A stretch of DNA of 64,000 bases, from contig CANGOP010000008.1 in NCBI GenBank assembly GCA_947455595.1, forward strand, positions 62,001-126,000, in the 5' to 3' direction. This document shows, piece after piece, positions 43,938 through 52,100 of this stretch (position 1 is the stretch's first letter; each line of letters begins with the position of its first letter). The notes below the pieces were generated by a model. That model did not search any database. It was given only the letters and a program-made list of their open reading frames with translations, and had not been told where the DNA came from. The stretch is from Gammaproteobacteria bacterium. GTDB lineage: Bacteria; Pseudomonadota; Gammaproteobacteria; Steroidobacterales; Steroidobacteraceae. The position numbers and the translations under genes were made by a program.

Positions 43938-44789
43938 TTACGCGTCTTCCATGGCCCGCGCGCGCGCACGGGCTTCGGCCGCCTCGCGTTCGGCGTCGAT
44001 GGTGGCGAGGACAGCCGCCACGTCGGCCGGCGTCTCGTCCTCGATAAACTGACCCGTCAGAGGGCGCTCAGGCGTCAGTTGATTGGCTTCATACAGCGCC
44101 CAGATCTCGCGGGCGTACTGTGTGGTCGCCAGTTCCGGGGCGGCGCGGGCGAAGGTATCGCGCATGTTGTTGACGTCCCGCTCGAACATCGCGAAGGCAT
44201 TGTTATTGCCCGCGGCATTGACCGCCTGAGGCAGATCAATAATGACCGGCCCATTCGGGTCTATGAGCACGTTGTACTCTGAGAGGTCACCATGGATAAG
44301 ACCCATGCAGAGTGCGCGGACAATTTGTAAGATCATGAAGCGGTGCCACGCGATAGCCTGTTCGGCCGTCATCTCCACTTCATTGATGCGCGGTGCAGGT
44401 CGCCCCTCAGCGTCACACACGAGTTCCATCAGCAGAACACCCTCATGAACGCCATAGGGGGTTGGAACGCGAACACCGGCATTGGCGAGCCGGTAGAGGG
44501 CATCGACCTCGGCATTTTTCCACTCTGCTTCCTCGACCTCGCGGCCATGACGGCCGCGACGCTGCTTCGCGCGCGCGTCACGGCTGCCCCGGGACTTGCG
44601 CCCCTCCTGGTACTGGGCGAGCTTGTGGAAGCCGCGGTGTTCGGCATCCTTATAGACTTTCGCGCAGCGCAGCTCATTGCCGCAGGTCACGACGTAGACC
44701 GATGCCTCTTTGCCGCTCTTGAGCTGGCGAACGACAGAATCGATGATCCCCTCATCGAGAAGGGGCTGTAAGGGCTTCGGCGTCTTCAT
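43938..44789 (-). CDS. RIO-type serine/threonine protein kinase
   Basis: A 283-residue cytoplasmic RIO1-like kinase. The ATP-binding lysine is in RCAKVYKD (about residue 44) after GKEASVYVV; the catalytic loop is HGDLSEYNVLI and the metal-binding aspartate is in IIDLPQAV. A basic insertion (about residues 64-82) and a C-terminal acidic/alanine-rich helix are typical of proteobacterial members. Bacterial RIO kinases have few known targets; a ribosome- or stress-related role is only guessed. It stands apart from its neighbours. Confidence 0.9.
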   Translation of the reverse strand: MKTPKPLQPLLDEGIIDSVVRQLKSGKEASVYVVTCGNELRCAKVYKDAEHRGFHKLAQYQEGRKSRGSRDARAKQRRGRHGREVEEAEWKNAEVDALYRLANAGVRVPTPYGVHEGVLLMELVCDAEGRPAPRINEVEMTAEQAIAWHRFMILQIVRALCMGLIHGDLSEYNVLIDPNGPVIIDLPQAVNAAGNNNAFAMFERDVNNMRDTFARAAPELATTQYAREIWALYEANQLTPERPLTGQFIEDETPADVAAVLATIDAEREAAEARARARAMEDA

Positions 44790-44900
44790 GCTGTATTCTG
44801 ACCGACTTAGATGCCGCTGCCCATCACGATGCGGTGGGCTGGCGGTCAGGACATCCCAGATCCTAGGTAGGGGGTCCTTTTGAACGCAACATACCTGGCA

Positions 44901-46691
44901 TTAGGGCGAGGTGCGTTCCTCGTCGATGAAGCGATGGATGTCGGCTTCCAGATCGGTCAGCGGGACCGGGCCGCCGGCGAGCAGGCGGTCGTGAAAGCGG
45001 CGGACATCAAAGCGGTCGCCGAGCGAGCGCTGCGCTTCATCGCGCAAGGAGCGAATCTTGAGTTCCCCCACCTTGTAGGCTAGCGCTTGGCCCGGGTAGG
45101 CCACGTAGCGCTCAACCTCGTCCCGTGCTTGCTCCTCTGTCATTGAGGAATGCGCCATCATCCAGCTTACGCCGTCGGCCACCGTCCATCCGAAGGCATG
45201 TAGGCCGGTATCGATCACGAGACGATTGGCGCGGAGGATGGCGTAGCTCAAGTGTCCGTAGTATTGCCATGGATCCTCGAACAGCCCCATCTCTTTGCCT
45301 AAGGACTCCGCGTAGAGTCCCCAGCCCTCGACAAAGGCCGTGTAGTTGCCCGAGCGTCGGAAGTCGGGCAGATCCGGCTGTTCGAGGGCGGCGGCGGCTT
45401 GAAAGTGGTGCCCGGGTCGTCCTTCGTGCAGGGAAATCGTCATCACGGTGTAGCGATCTTGCACGCCGGCGGCCACGACGTTCATCCACAGGATTCCAGG
45501 GCGCGAACCGTCTGCGGCCGGCGCAGCGTAGTCACCGTTACCTTGGAAGGTTTGGGACGACTCGGGTGGCAGTGGACGTATTTCGTACGGGATAGTGGGG
45601 ATGTGACCGAAGAGCGTCGGTAAATGATCCACGATGCGTTCAGCGGCCGCACGGTAGGCGGGGATGACTTCCTCGGACGAGGTGAAGTGCAGCAAAGGAT
45701 CGGTGCGGACATGCGCCAGAAATTCGGCGCGCGTGCCCGGGTAGCCGACGGTCGCCTGAACGGTATCGATCTCGTGGAGGATGCGCTCGACCTCGGCTTT
45801 TCCCAAGGCATGGATCTCCTCAGGCGAGAGATCGGTGGTCGTATGCAGGCGGATCAGATGACGGTATAAGGCCCGACCCTCTGGTAACGCCGATAGCCCC
45901 ACGCTCTCACGCGCCTGTGGCAGATAGTCCGTCGCAAGGTAATCATGCAGCCGGCGGTACGCCGGCTGGATCACGGTGGCGATTTTGGCGCGATAGGCTT
46001 GCTCGAGGCGGTGTCGCTCCTGCGGTGCGATCGTCGTCGGGAGCGTCGCGATGGGGTGCCAGAACTCGGTGCGCTCCGGTGGGCCTTTCAGGTGAACCGC
46101 CATTTGCGGCAGCATTCGCTCAACGACCATGCGCGGTAACACCACGCCTGCCTTTGCGCCCTCCTGCAGTCTGCCGATCGCCTCGTCGACCCAGCGGCTA
46201 AAGGCATCGGCGCGGACTAAAGCTAGGTCGTAATCGGCGACCGTTTTGAAGGGCACGGCCCCGGAACCGGCCGCATCCTGCGCGTAGACCAGATGGGAAC
46301 CTTGGAAGTGCTCGGTCGGAAGTCGACGCGCCATCTCGAACAGGGGGCTGTCGTAATAAGCCAAGTCCTCATCGAGCGTTTGCCGAAGGATCGAGAGACT
46401 GCGCTGATCTGCGCGGTTCAGGGAGGTCAGATCGACCTCACGTACTTGCGCGTCATAACGACGCAGCGTGTTGAGTAGATCCGAGCGCCACTGATCCTGA
46501 AGGGACTCGTCAAACCGACTGAGGCCGCTGCGGTCGCCCAGTTGCACCGCCTCGCCTGGGTGCAGGCGCAACATATCGCGCCTGTATTCTTGATAGAGGC
46601 CTGAGGGTGGTTCAGCACCGGCTGTCCACGCCACACCCACGGTAGCCCCGAGCAGGGTGAGCGATAGCAAGATGGCTCTCAGTGCGCGCAT
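44901..46691 (-). CDS. DUF885 family exported metallopeptidase-like protein
   Basis: A 596-residue protein with a signal peptide (about residues 1-26). The DUF885 hallmark HEGRPGHHFQ (first His near residue 422) is a variant zinc-binding HExxH-like site; EGWGLYAESLG follows about 35 residues later and supplies the likely third ligand. The family is thought to contain periplasmic or lipoprotein peptidases, but activity is rarely shown. ATG 46691 has GGGTGA just upstream. It is divergent from soxB and is probably unrelated to it functionally. Confidence 0.88.
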   Translation of the reverse strand: MRALRAILLSLTLLGATVGVAWTAGAEPPSGLYQEYRRDMLRLHPGEAVQLGDRSGLSRFDESLQDQWRSDLLNTLRRYDAQVREVDLTSLNRADQRSLSILRQTLDEDLAYYDSPLFEMARRLPTEHFQGSHLVYAQDAAGSGAVPFKTVADYDLALVRADAFSRWVDEAIGRLQEGAKAGVVLPRMVVERMLPQMAVHLKGPPERTEFWHPIATLPTTIAPQERHRLEQAYRAKIATVIQPAYRRLHDYLATDYLPQARESVGLSALPEGRALYRHLIRLHTTTDLSPEEIHALGKAEVERILHEIDTVQATVGYPGTRAEFLAHVRTDPLLHFTSSEEVIPAYRAAAERIVDHLPTLFGHIPTIPYEIRPLPPESSQTFQGNGDYAAPAADGSRPGILWMNVVAAGVQDRYTVMTISLHEGRPGHHFQAAAALEQPDLPDFRRSGNYTAFVEGWGLYAESLGKEMGLFEDPWQYYGHLSYAILRANRLVIDTGLHAFGWTVADGVSWMMAHSSMTEEQARDEVERYVAYPGQALAYKVGELKIRSLRDEAQRSLGDRFDVRRFHDRLLAGGPVPLTDLEADIHRFIDEERTSP

Positions 46692-46990
46692 GGGTCACCC
46701 GGCAAAATGGGGGAGGATTCGGTCAAAATTTGACTCTACGGGGACATCCGCTGCGATGACAGTGGCGTGAGCCACGCGTGGCAAGCAGCCCGCCAAACGG
46801 GGGGAGCCTCCGGACGCGACAAGCGCGGCTGCTCGCCCTCATTTGAGCTTATAGAATATCTTAACCCACTCGCATTTTTTCGACGGTCAGGCCCCGATGG
46901 GCGCTGATAATATCGGGGCGCCGAGTGGGGCGATCGCTGACGGTCGGCGTCAGGGTCCGGCGAGACGACACGGTCATTGGAGTTGAAGGA
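46692..46990. other. Divergent intergenic region before soxB
   Basis: About 300 nt between the DUF885 gene and soxB. An AT-rich patch at about 46850-46880 is the most promoter-like part and could drive the sox cluster. I found no clear operator or RNA gene. Confidence 0.4.
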
Positions 46991-48253
46991 ATGAGGGAGA
47001 TCTCACGCTACTCGGCTTGGTCGTTGGCCCGTAAAGCTTTGTTCGGCACCCGTTGGCGGCGAGCCTGGCGGGCAGCCGATCCGCGTCCGACCTATGACGT
47101 GGTGATCATTGGGGGTGGCGGTCACGGGCTGGCCACGGCCTATTACCTCGCTGCGCGTCATGGCATCACCAATGTGGCCGTACTGGAGAAAGGCTATCTC
47201 GGATCCGGGAACGTTGGGCGCAATACAACCTTAGTGCGATCCAATTACCTGTTGCCCGGCAACACGGAGTTTTTCGAGCACTCACTTAAGCTGTGGGAGG
47301 GACTCTCCCACGAACTGAACTACAACGTGATGCTCTCGCAGCGTGGCCAATTGGTACTGGCCCACGGTCCCGGCCAACTGGACGTGTTGGCCCGTAAGGG
47401 CAACACCATGCGTCTCAATGGGATCGACGCCGAACTACTCGAGCGGGAGGACGTCCAGAAGCTGGTCCCATTTCTCGATTATTCTGCGCAGTCGCGCTTC
47501 CCGATCTACGGCGGTCTTTACCAGGCGCGTGCCGGTACGGTGCGTCATGACGCCGTCGCTTGGGGCTATGCCCGTGGCGCTGATCATCTGGGCGTTGATC
47601 TCATCGAAAATTGCGAAGTGACCGGATTCTTACGATCAGGCGACCGCGTGATCGGTGTTGAAACCTCCCGCGGTACCATCCATGCGGGCCGAACGGCGAT
47701 TTGCGTCGCCGGCCATTCGTCGCAGATGACCGCGAAACTGGGTTGGCGTTTGCCGGTCGAGAGTCACCTATTGCAGGCGTTTGTGACCGAGCCTATTAAG
47801 CCCTTTCTAGACCATGTGATCTCATTCGGCGCGGAGCTCTTCTACGTCTCTCAGTCTGATCGCGGTGGCATGGTCTTTGGTGGCCACATCGACGGCTTCA
47901 ATTCCTACACCCAGCGCGGCCAACTGCCGAAAGTCCAGACGGTCGCCGAGTGCGCCGTGGCGCTGATACCGGGGATGTCGCGGCTGAAAGTGCTGCGCCA
48001 TTGGGGAGGTATTCAAGATATGACACCCGACGGCAGCCCGTTCATCGGGCGGACACCGTTCGAAAACTTATACCTGAATGCGGGTTGGTGCTATCAGGGC
48101 TTCAAGGCGACTCCGGCAACCGGCTGGTGCCTCGCGCACACCATCGCCCATGACCAAGAACATCCCTTAATCCGTCATTTATCCGTCGACCGCTTTGAGC
48201 GTGGCAATGGCCATGACGAATATGGTCTCGGGCTCTGGAACTATAAGCAGTAA
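46991..48253 (+). CDS. soxB: Sarcosine oxidase subunit beta
   Basis: A 420-residue flavoprotein, the catalytic subunit of heterotetrameric sarcosine oxidase, which oxidises sarcosine to glycine and passes a formaldehyde equivalent to tetrahydrofolate. The FAD motif IIGGGGHGLATAYYLA lies at residues 39-54. His186 in TVRHDAVAWGYARGA is in the position that carries covalent FMN in this family. The C-terminal GGIQDMTPDGSPFIG segment is characteristic. I take ATG 46991, with GGAG 8 nt upstream; the frame is open from 46925. It starts the soxBDAG order used in many proteobacteria. Confidence 0.95.
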   Translation: MREISRYSAWSLARKALFGTRWRRAWRAADPRPTYDVVIIGGGGHGLATAYYLAARHGITNVAVLEKGYLGSGNVGRNTTLVRSNYLLPGNTEFFEHSLKLWEGLSHELNYNVMLSQRGQLVLAHGPGQLDVLARKGNTMRLNGIDAELLEREDVQKLVPFLDYSAQSRFPIYGGLYQARAGTVRHDAVAWGYARGADHLGVDLIENCEVTGFLRSGDRVIGVETSRGTIHAGRTAICVAGHSSQMTAKLGWRLPVESHLLQAFVTEPIKPFLDHVISFGAELFYVSQSDRGGMVFGGHIDGFNSYTQRGQLPKVQTVAECAVALIPGMSRLKVLRHWGGIQDMTPDGSPFIGRTPFENLYLNAGWCYQGFKATPATGWCLAHTIAHDQEHPLIRHLSVDRFERGNGHDEYGLGLWNYKQ

Positions 48254-48257
48254 CGCC

Positions 48258-48527
48258 ATGCTTCGAATCCCCTGTCCTCAGTGCGGTCTTCGTGACTACA
48301 GCGAGTTTCGCTACGCCGGAGACGCGACCAAGTCGCGCCCGGGTCTCGAGTCGACGGATCCTCGTGAATGGCACGACTTCGTCTTCTTGTTTGATAACCC
48401 CAAAGGGGCGCACCGCGAGTATTGGCAGCATGTCCAGGGCTGCCGCCAATGGATTGTCCTTGAACGCGACACCGCGACGAACCGTGTCGGCAGCGCATCA
48501 CTCGCGCGTGAAAGGGGACACGTATGA
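48258..48527 (+). CDS. soxD: Sarcosine oxidase subunit delta
   Basis: An 89-residue subunit with a zinc site: CPQCG at residues 6-10 plus a later His and Cys (HVQGC). The segments RDYSEFRYAGDA, WHDFVFLFDNPKG and HREYWQHVQGCRQW are near-invariant in SoxD. ATG 48258 lies 4 nt after the soxB stop. Its own stop overlaps the soxA start by 4 nt (ATGA). Confidence 0.95.
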   Translation: MLRIPCPQCGLRDYSEFRYAGDATKSRPGLESTDPREWHDFVFLFDNPKGAHREYWQHVQGCRQWIVLERDTATNRVGSASLARERGHV

Positions 48528-51472
48528 AGGCGCTGCGATTACCGGTCGGCGGGCGGATTGATCGATCTTGTCCACTGTCGTTCAAGCTCGAGGGCCGCGA
48601 TCTGACGGGCTTGGCGGGTGACTCGCTCGCGTCCGCGCTGTTGGCGAATGACATCCAAGTCGTTGGGCGTAGCTTCAAATATCATCGACCGCGCGGGGTC
48701 CTCGCCTCGGGGATTCAGGAGCCGAATGCGTTAATGACGATCGGCACGGGTGGGCGTCGGACACCGAACCTGGCCGCCACGACCGTTGAACTGTCAGATG
48801 GGCTGGTGTGCGAGCGCCAGAACGGATGGCCCAATGTCGACTGGGATCTCGGTAGCGTCCTCGGGCTGTTTTCTCGATTCATCGGAGCGGGGTTCTATTA
48901 CAAGACCTTCATGGGTCCGACCCGCCGCGCATGGATGTTCTATGAGCGCTGGATTCGACGTACGGCGGGGCTTGGCAAGGCAACGCATGAACCCGATCCG
49001 GATCGCTACGAAACGCAGCATCACCACGTCGATGTGCTCGTGGTCGGCGCAGGACCCGCTGGAATGGCGGCTGCGGTTGCGGCAGGGCGGGCGGGTGCGC
49101 GGGTGCTGCTGGTGGACCAAGACTCGGCGTTGGGGGGCAGCCTGCTCAACAGCGCAATAGGTTCGACGGACGATCACTGTCTGCAACAACTGACCGAACA
49201 ACTGACGGGCCTGTCTCAGGTCAAGGTTTCCTTGCGGACGACCGTTTTTGGTCTGTACGACGGTGAAACGGTGGGTATGGTCGAGCGGCGTGCACACGCT
49301 GACGTGCTCCAGGGTTCTGCGCGTGAAGTCCTGCATGTGGTTCGGGCAAGGCACATTATTTACGCCACGGGTGCCTTAGAGCAGCCGTTAGTCTTCGGCA
49401 ACAATGATCGACCCGGCGTGATGTTGGCTGAGTCAGTACGCGTGTACCTCAATCGCTATGGCATTCGTCTGGGTGAAACGATTGCCGTGGTGACGATGCA
49501 GGATTCGGCCTGGCGCACGGCCATGGAGCTGGCTGAAGCCGGTGCGAACGTCACCATTGTTGATGGTCGCGAGTCTGTCGACGCTCATTGGTTGGAACAG
49601 GCGCGTCAGTGCAACGTGGCCGTGCGACTCGCCGCGTTGCCTGAGCAAGCGATCGGAAGTCGTTGGGTGAGTGCGTTGGAGATACAGTCGCACCGTGACG
49701 GTCGACGCGAACGGTTGACGTGTGATCTGGTCGCCATGTCGGGTGGCTGGATGCCCACCATCCAATTGACGACCCATACCGGTATTCGGTCGGTATTTGA
49801 TCCCGCACTCGGCGTTCATGTGTGTGGAAACCTGCCTGCCAACCAATCGGTTGTCGGCGCGATGACGGGGCGCCCCTTGGGATCGTTGGTGGAAGCGCAT
49901 CGCATCGGAGAGCAGGCTGCACGTCTGTGTGGCGCAGTCGGCGAGGCGGGCGAGTCGAGCGAGGCCGCTTTCCGCTCGGCGCCCTTGATGGTGTCGCAGT
50001 CGGGTCAACCGGTTTCGACCCACCCTAAAGCCTTCATCGATCTTCAGAGCGATGTGACGGTCGCTGACTTGGATCTCTCTCTCGAGGACGGATTCGAGTC
50101 GCCCGAGCATCTCAAGCGCTATTCCGCACTCGGCATGGCCACCGATCAAGGCAAGAGCAGTCACTACAACGGGTTGCGCATTCTCGCCGCGCGACGCGGC
50201 ATGACGTTGGATGTCCTTGGCACGACCACCCACCGTCCGCCGTTCACGCCGGTGACGGTCGGTGCCTTGGCGGGCCGATCCATCGGCTTGCATTTCCGAC
50301 CCACCCGACGGACACCGCTGCATCACTGGCACCTGCAGCATGGCGCCCACATGATCGAGGCGGGTCTATGGCTGCGCCCCTGGTATTACGAGTGGGCGGG
50401 TCGTGATGTGGGCACGGCGTACATCGAAGAAATGCGCCACGTGCGTCGAGCGGTGGGCATTTCGGATGTGTCATCTCTCGGCAAGATCGAGATTGTGGGT
50501 CCCGATACTGGCAAGTTCCTAGATCGGATCTATGCAAATAACTTCTCTTCCCTCGCGGTTGGTAAGGCGCGTTACGGCGTGATGCTGAATGACGATGGCA
50601 CGGTGCTAGACGACGGCACCACCTCTCGCTTCGGTCCGCACCGCTATTTCATGACGACGACGACCGCTCAGGCCGGTGAAGTCATGTCGTGGATCGAGTT
50701 TTTACTGCAGACGGCATGGCGTGATCTCAGCGTCCATGCGGTCTCCGTGACCGATCGGTGGGCAGGCTTTTCGATCGCAGGCCCGTTGTCCCGGCAGGTT
50801 CTGGCAAAGGCCTTCCCGCAAGCCGATGTCTCGGGTGAAAAGCTCCCGCATATGGGGGTTCTGGAAACCGATTGGCAGGGCGAGCCTCTACGGATCGCGC
50901 GTCTGAGCTTCTCGGGCGAGTTGGCGTACGAGGTCTATGTGCCGGCGGATGCGGGCGTTGCCATGTGGACGCATCTCCTCGAGGTCGGGGCGTTCGCCGA
51001 CATTCGCCCCTATGGACTGGAGGCGTTGGCGTCACTGCGTATTGAAAAGGGCCACGTGGCCGGAATCGAGCTGGATCATCGCAATACGCTTGATGATCTC
51101 GGCCTTGGAAAAATGGCGTCGCGAGTGAAGCCGTACGTCGGTCAAGCGCTCAGTCAGCGAGCGGATTTGAAAGCGGCAGACCGCTGGAGTCTGATCGGCC
51201 TTGAGTTAATCGAACCGGCCGGAAAATTGCGGGGAGGCGCGATCCTGTTCGCCGCGGATGATCCGATTCAAGGCCATGGACGGGGTTACATCACGTCGGT
51301 CACCTGGTCGACCGTTCACGAACGGCTGATTGCGTTGGCTCTTTATCAGGGTGGCTTGAGTCATCAGGGTGAAGAGGTCGTGTGCGCGTTCCCGTTGCGC
51401 GGCGAACAAGTCAGAGCCCGGATAGTGTCACCCATGTTCTACGACCCGTCTGGAGAGCGACTCCATGCTTAA
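48524..51472 (+). CDS. soxA: Sarcosine oxidase subunit alpha
   Basis: A 982-residue subunit with three parts. A 2Fe-2S-ferredoxin-like N-terminal domain (about residues 5-95, with FKYHRPRGVLASG) lacks the cluster cysteines, as usual in SoxA. A dinucleotide-binding region (about 165-500, VVGAGPAGMAAAVAAGRAGA) follows. The C-terminal GcvT-like folate domain (about 595-970) contains VSSLGKIEIVGPD and LRIEKGHVAGIELDH. It hosts NAD and the tetrahydrofolate that accepts the methyl-derived carbon. It overlaps soxD by 4 nt and soxG by 8 nt. Confidence 0.95.
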   Translation: MKALRLPVGGRIDRSCPLSFKLEGRDLTGLAGDSLASALLANDIQVVGRSFKYHRPRGVLASGIQEPNALMTIGTGGRRTPNLAATTVELSDGLVCERQNGWPNVDWDLGSVLGLFSRFIGAGFYYKTFMGPTRRAWMFYERWIRRTAGLGKATHEPDPDRYETQHHHVDVLVVGAGPAGMAAAVAAGRAGARVLLVDQDSALGGSLLNSAIGSTDDHCLQQLTEQLTGLSQVKVSLRTTVFGLYDGETVGMVERRAHADVLQGSAREVLHVVRARHIIYATGALEQPLVFGNNDRPGVMLAESVRVYLNRYGIRLGETIAVVTMQDSAWRTAMELAEAGANVTIVDGRESVDAHWLEQARQCNVAVRLAALPEQAIGSRWVSALEIQSHRDGRRERLTCDLVAMSGGWMPTIQLTTHTGIRSVFDPALGVHVCGNLPANQSVVGAMTGRPLGSLVEAHRIGEQAARLCGAVGEAGESSEAAFRSAPLMVSQSGQPVSTHPKAFIDLQSDVTVADLDLSLEDGFESPEHLKRYSALGMATDQGKSSHYNGLRILAARRGMTLDVLGTTTHRPPFTPVTVGALAGRSIGLHFRPTRRTPLHHWHLQHGAHMIEAGLWLRPWYYEWAGRDVGTAYIEEMRHVRRAVGISDVSSLGKIEIVGPDTGKFLDRIYANNFSSLAVGKARYGVMLNDDGTVLDDGTTSRFGPHRYFMTTTTAQAGEVMSWIEFLLQTAWRDLSVHAVSVTDRWAGFSIAGPLSRQVLAKAFPQADVSGEKLPHMGVLETDWQGEPLRIARLSFSGELAYEVYVPADAGVAMWTHLLEVGAFADIRPYGLEALASLRIEKGHVAGIELDHRNTLDDLGLGKMASRVKPYVGQALSQRADLKAADRWSLIGLELIEPAGKLRGGAILFAADDPIQGHGRGYITSVTWSTVHERLIALALYQGGLSHQGEEVVCAFPLRGEQVRARIVSPMFYDPSGERLHA

Positions 51473-52031
51473 TCGACAGTCTGCGATACCCGGGCCTTCC
51501 CGTTTTGTGGGTACGCGGGGCGCCGATGACCTCATCATCGAGGAAGGGCCGATCAGCCAATGGACGCAGTTGTGCGTCTTTGCGGGCGGGCACTCGGCGG
51601 TCTCGAGTGTGTGGCAAGACTGTTTTGGCTATGCGTTGCCGGAATCGCCCAGCCGTTTTCACGCGGTGGGCTCATCGCGGGTTTATCGCACAGCGGTGGA
51701 TCAGTATTGGCTGCGGGATTTTTCGGCGCCGCAAATAGCCTCGTTGGAGACCGTGTTGTCGGAGGAGTCCGCCGCGCTGATTGATTTGTCGGATTCACGG
51801 GTCACGATCCGCGTTGCTGGGCGCTCGGCGCGGGACGTCTTGTCGCAATGGATTACGTTGGATCTGCACCCGTCGGTGTTTTCGGTCGGTACGTTCGCGC
51901 AGACCGGTATCCATCACGTTGGCGGGATGCTCGAGCGGAACGGTCCGGATGATTACTCATTCGTCGCGCTGCGCACGTTCGCACTCACGGTATGGGAAGC
52001 CTTGACGGACGTGGCCTATCCCTTTGCTTAA
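51465..52031 (+). CDS. soxG: Sarcosine oxidase subunit gamma
   Basis: A 188-residue small subunit with a GcvT-like fold. The segments SAALIDLSDSRVTIRVAGRSARDVL and LDLHPSVFSVGTFAQTGIHHVG resemble SoxG, and position after soxA settles the call. Its start lies 8 nt inside soxA, so translation is coupled. Sequence conservation of SoxG is normally low. Confidence 0.92.
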   Translation: MLNRQSAIPGPSRFVGTRGADDLIIEEGPISQWTQLCVFAGGHSAVSSVWQDCFGYALPESPSRFHAVGSSRVYRTAVDQYWLRDFSAPQIASLETVLSEESAALIDLSDSRVTIRVAGRSARDVLSQWITLDLHPSVFSVGTFAQTGIHHVGGMLERNGPDDYSFVALRTFALTVWEALTDVAYPFA

Positions 52032-52100
52032 CTCATCGTTCGTTCCTCGCCCGGCGTGGGCCGAACGGTTCGTGCACTTATTGACCTGAAGGATCGAGAT

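Noticed and set aside
49433-50350. A 305-codon minus-strand frame
   Set aside because: Antisense to soxA, whose reading frame is certain from its domains.
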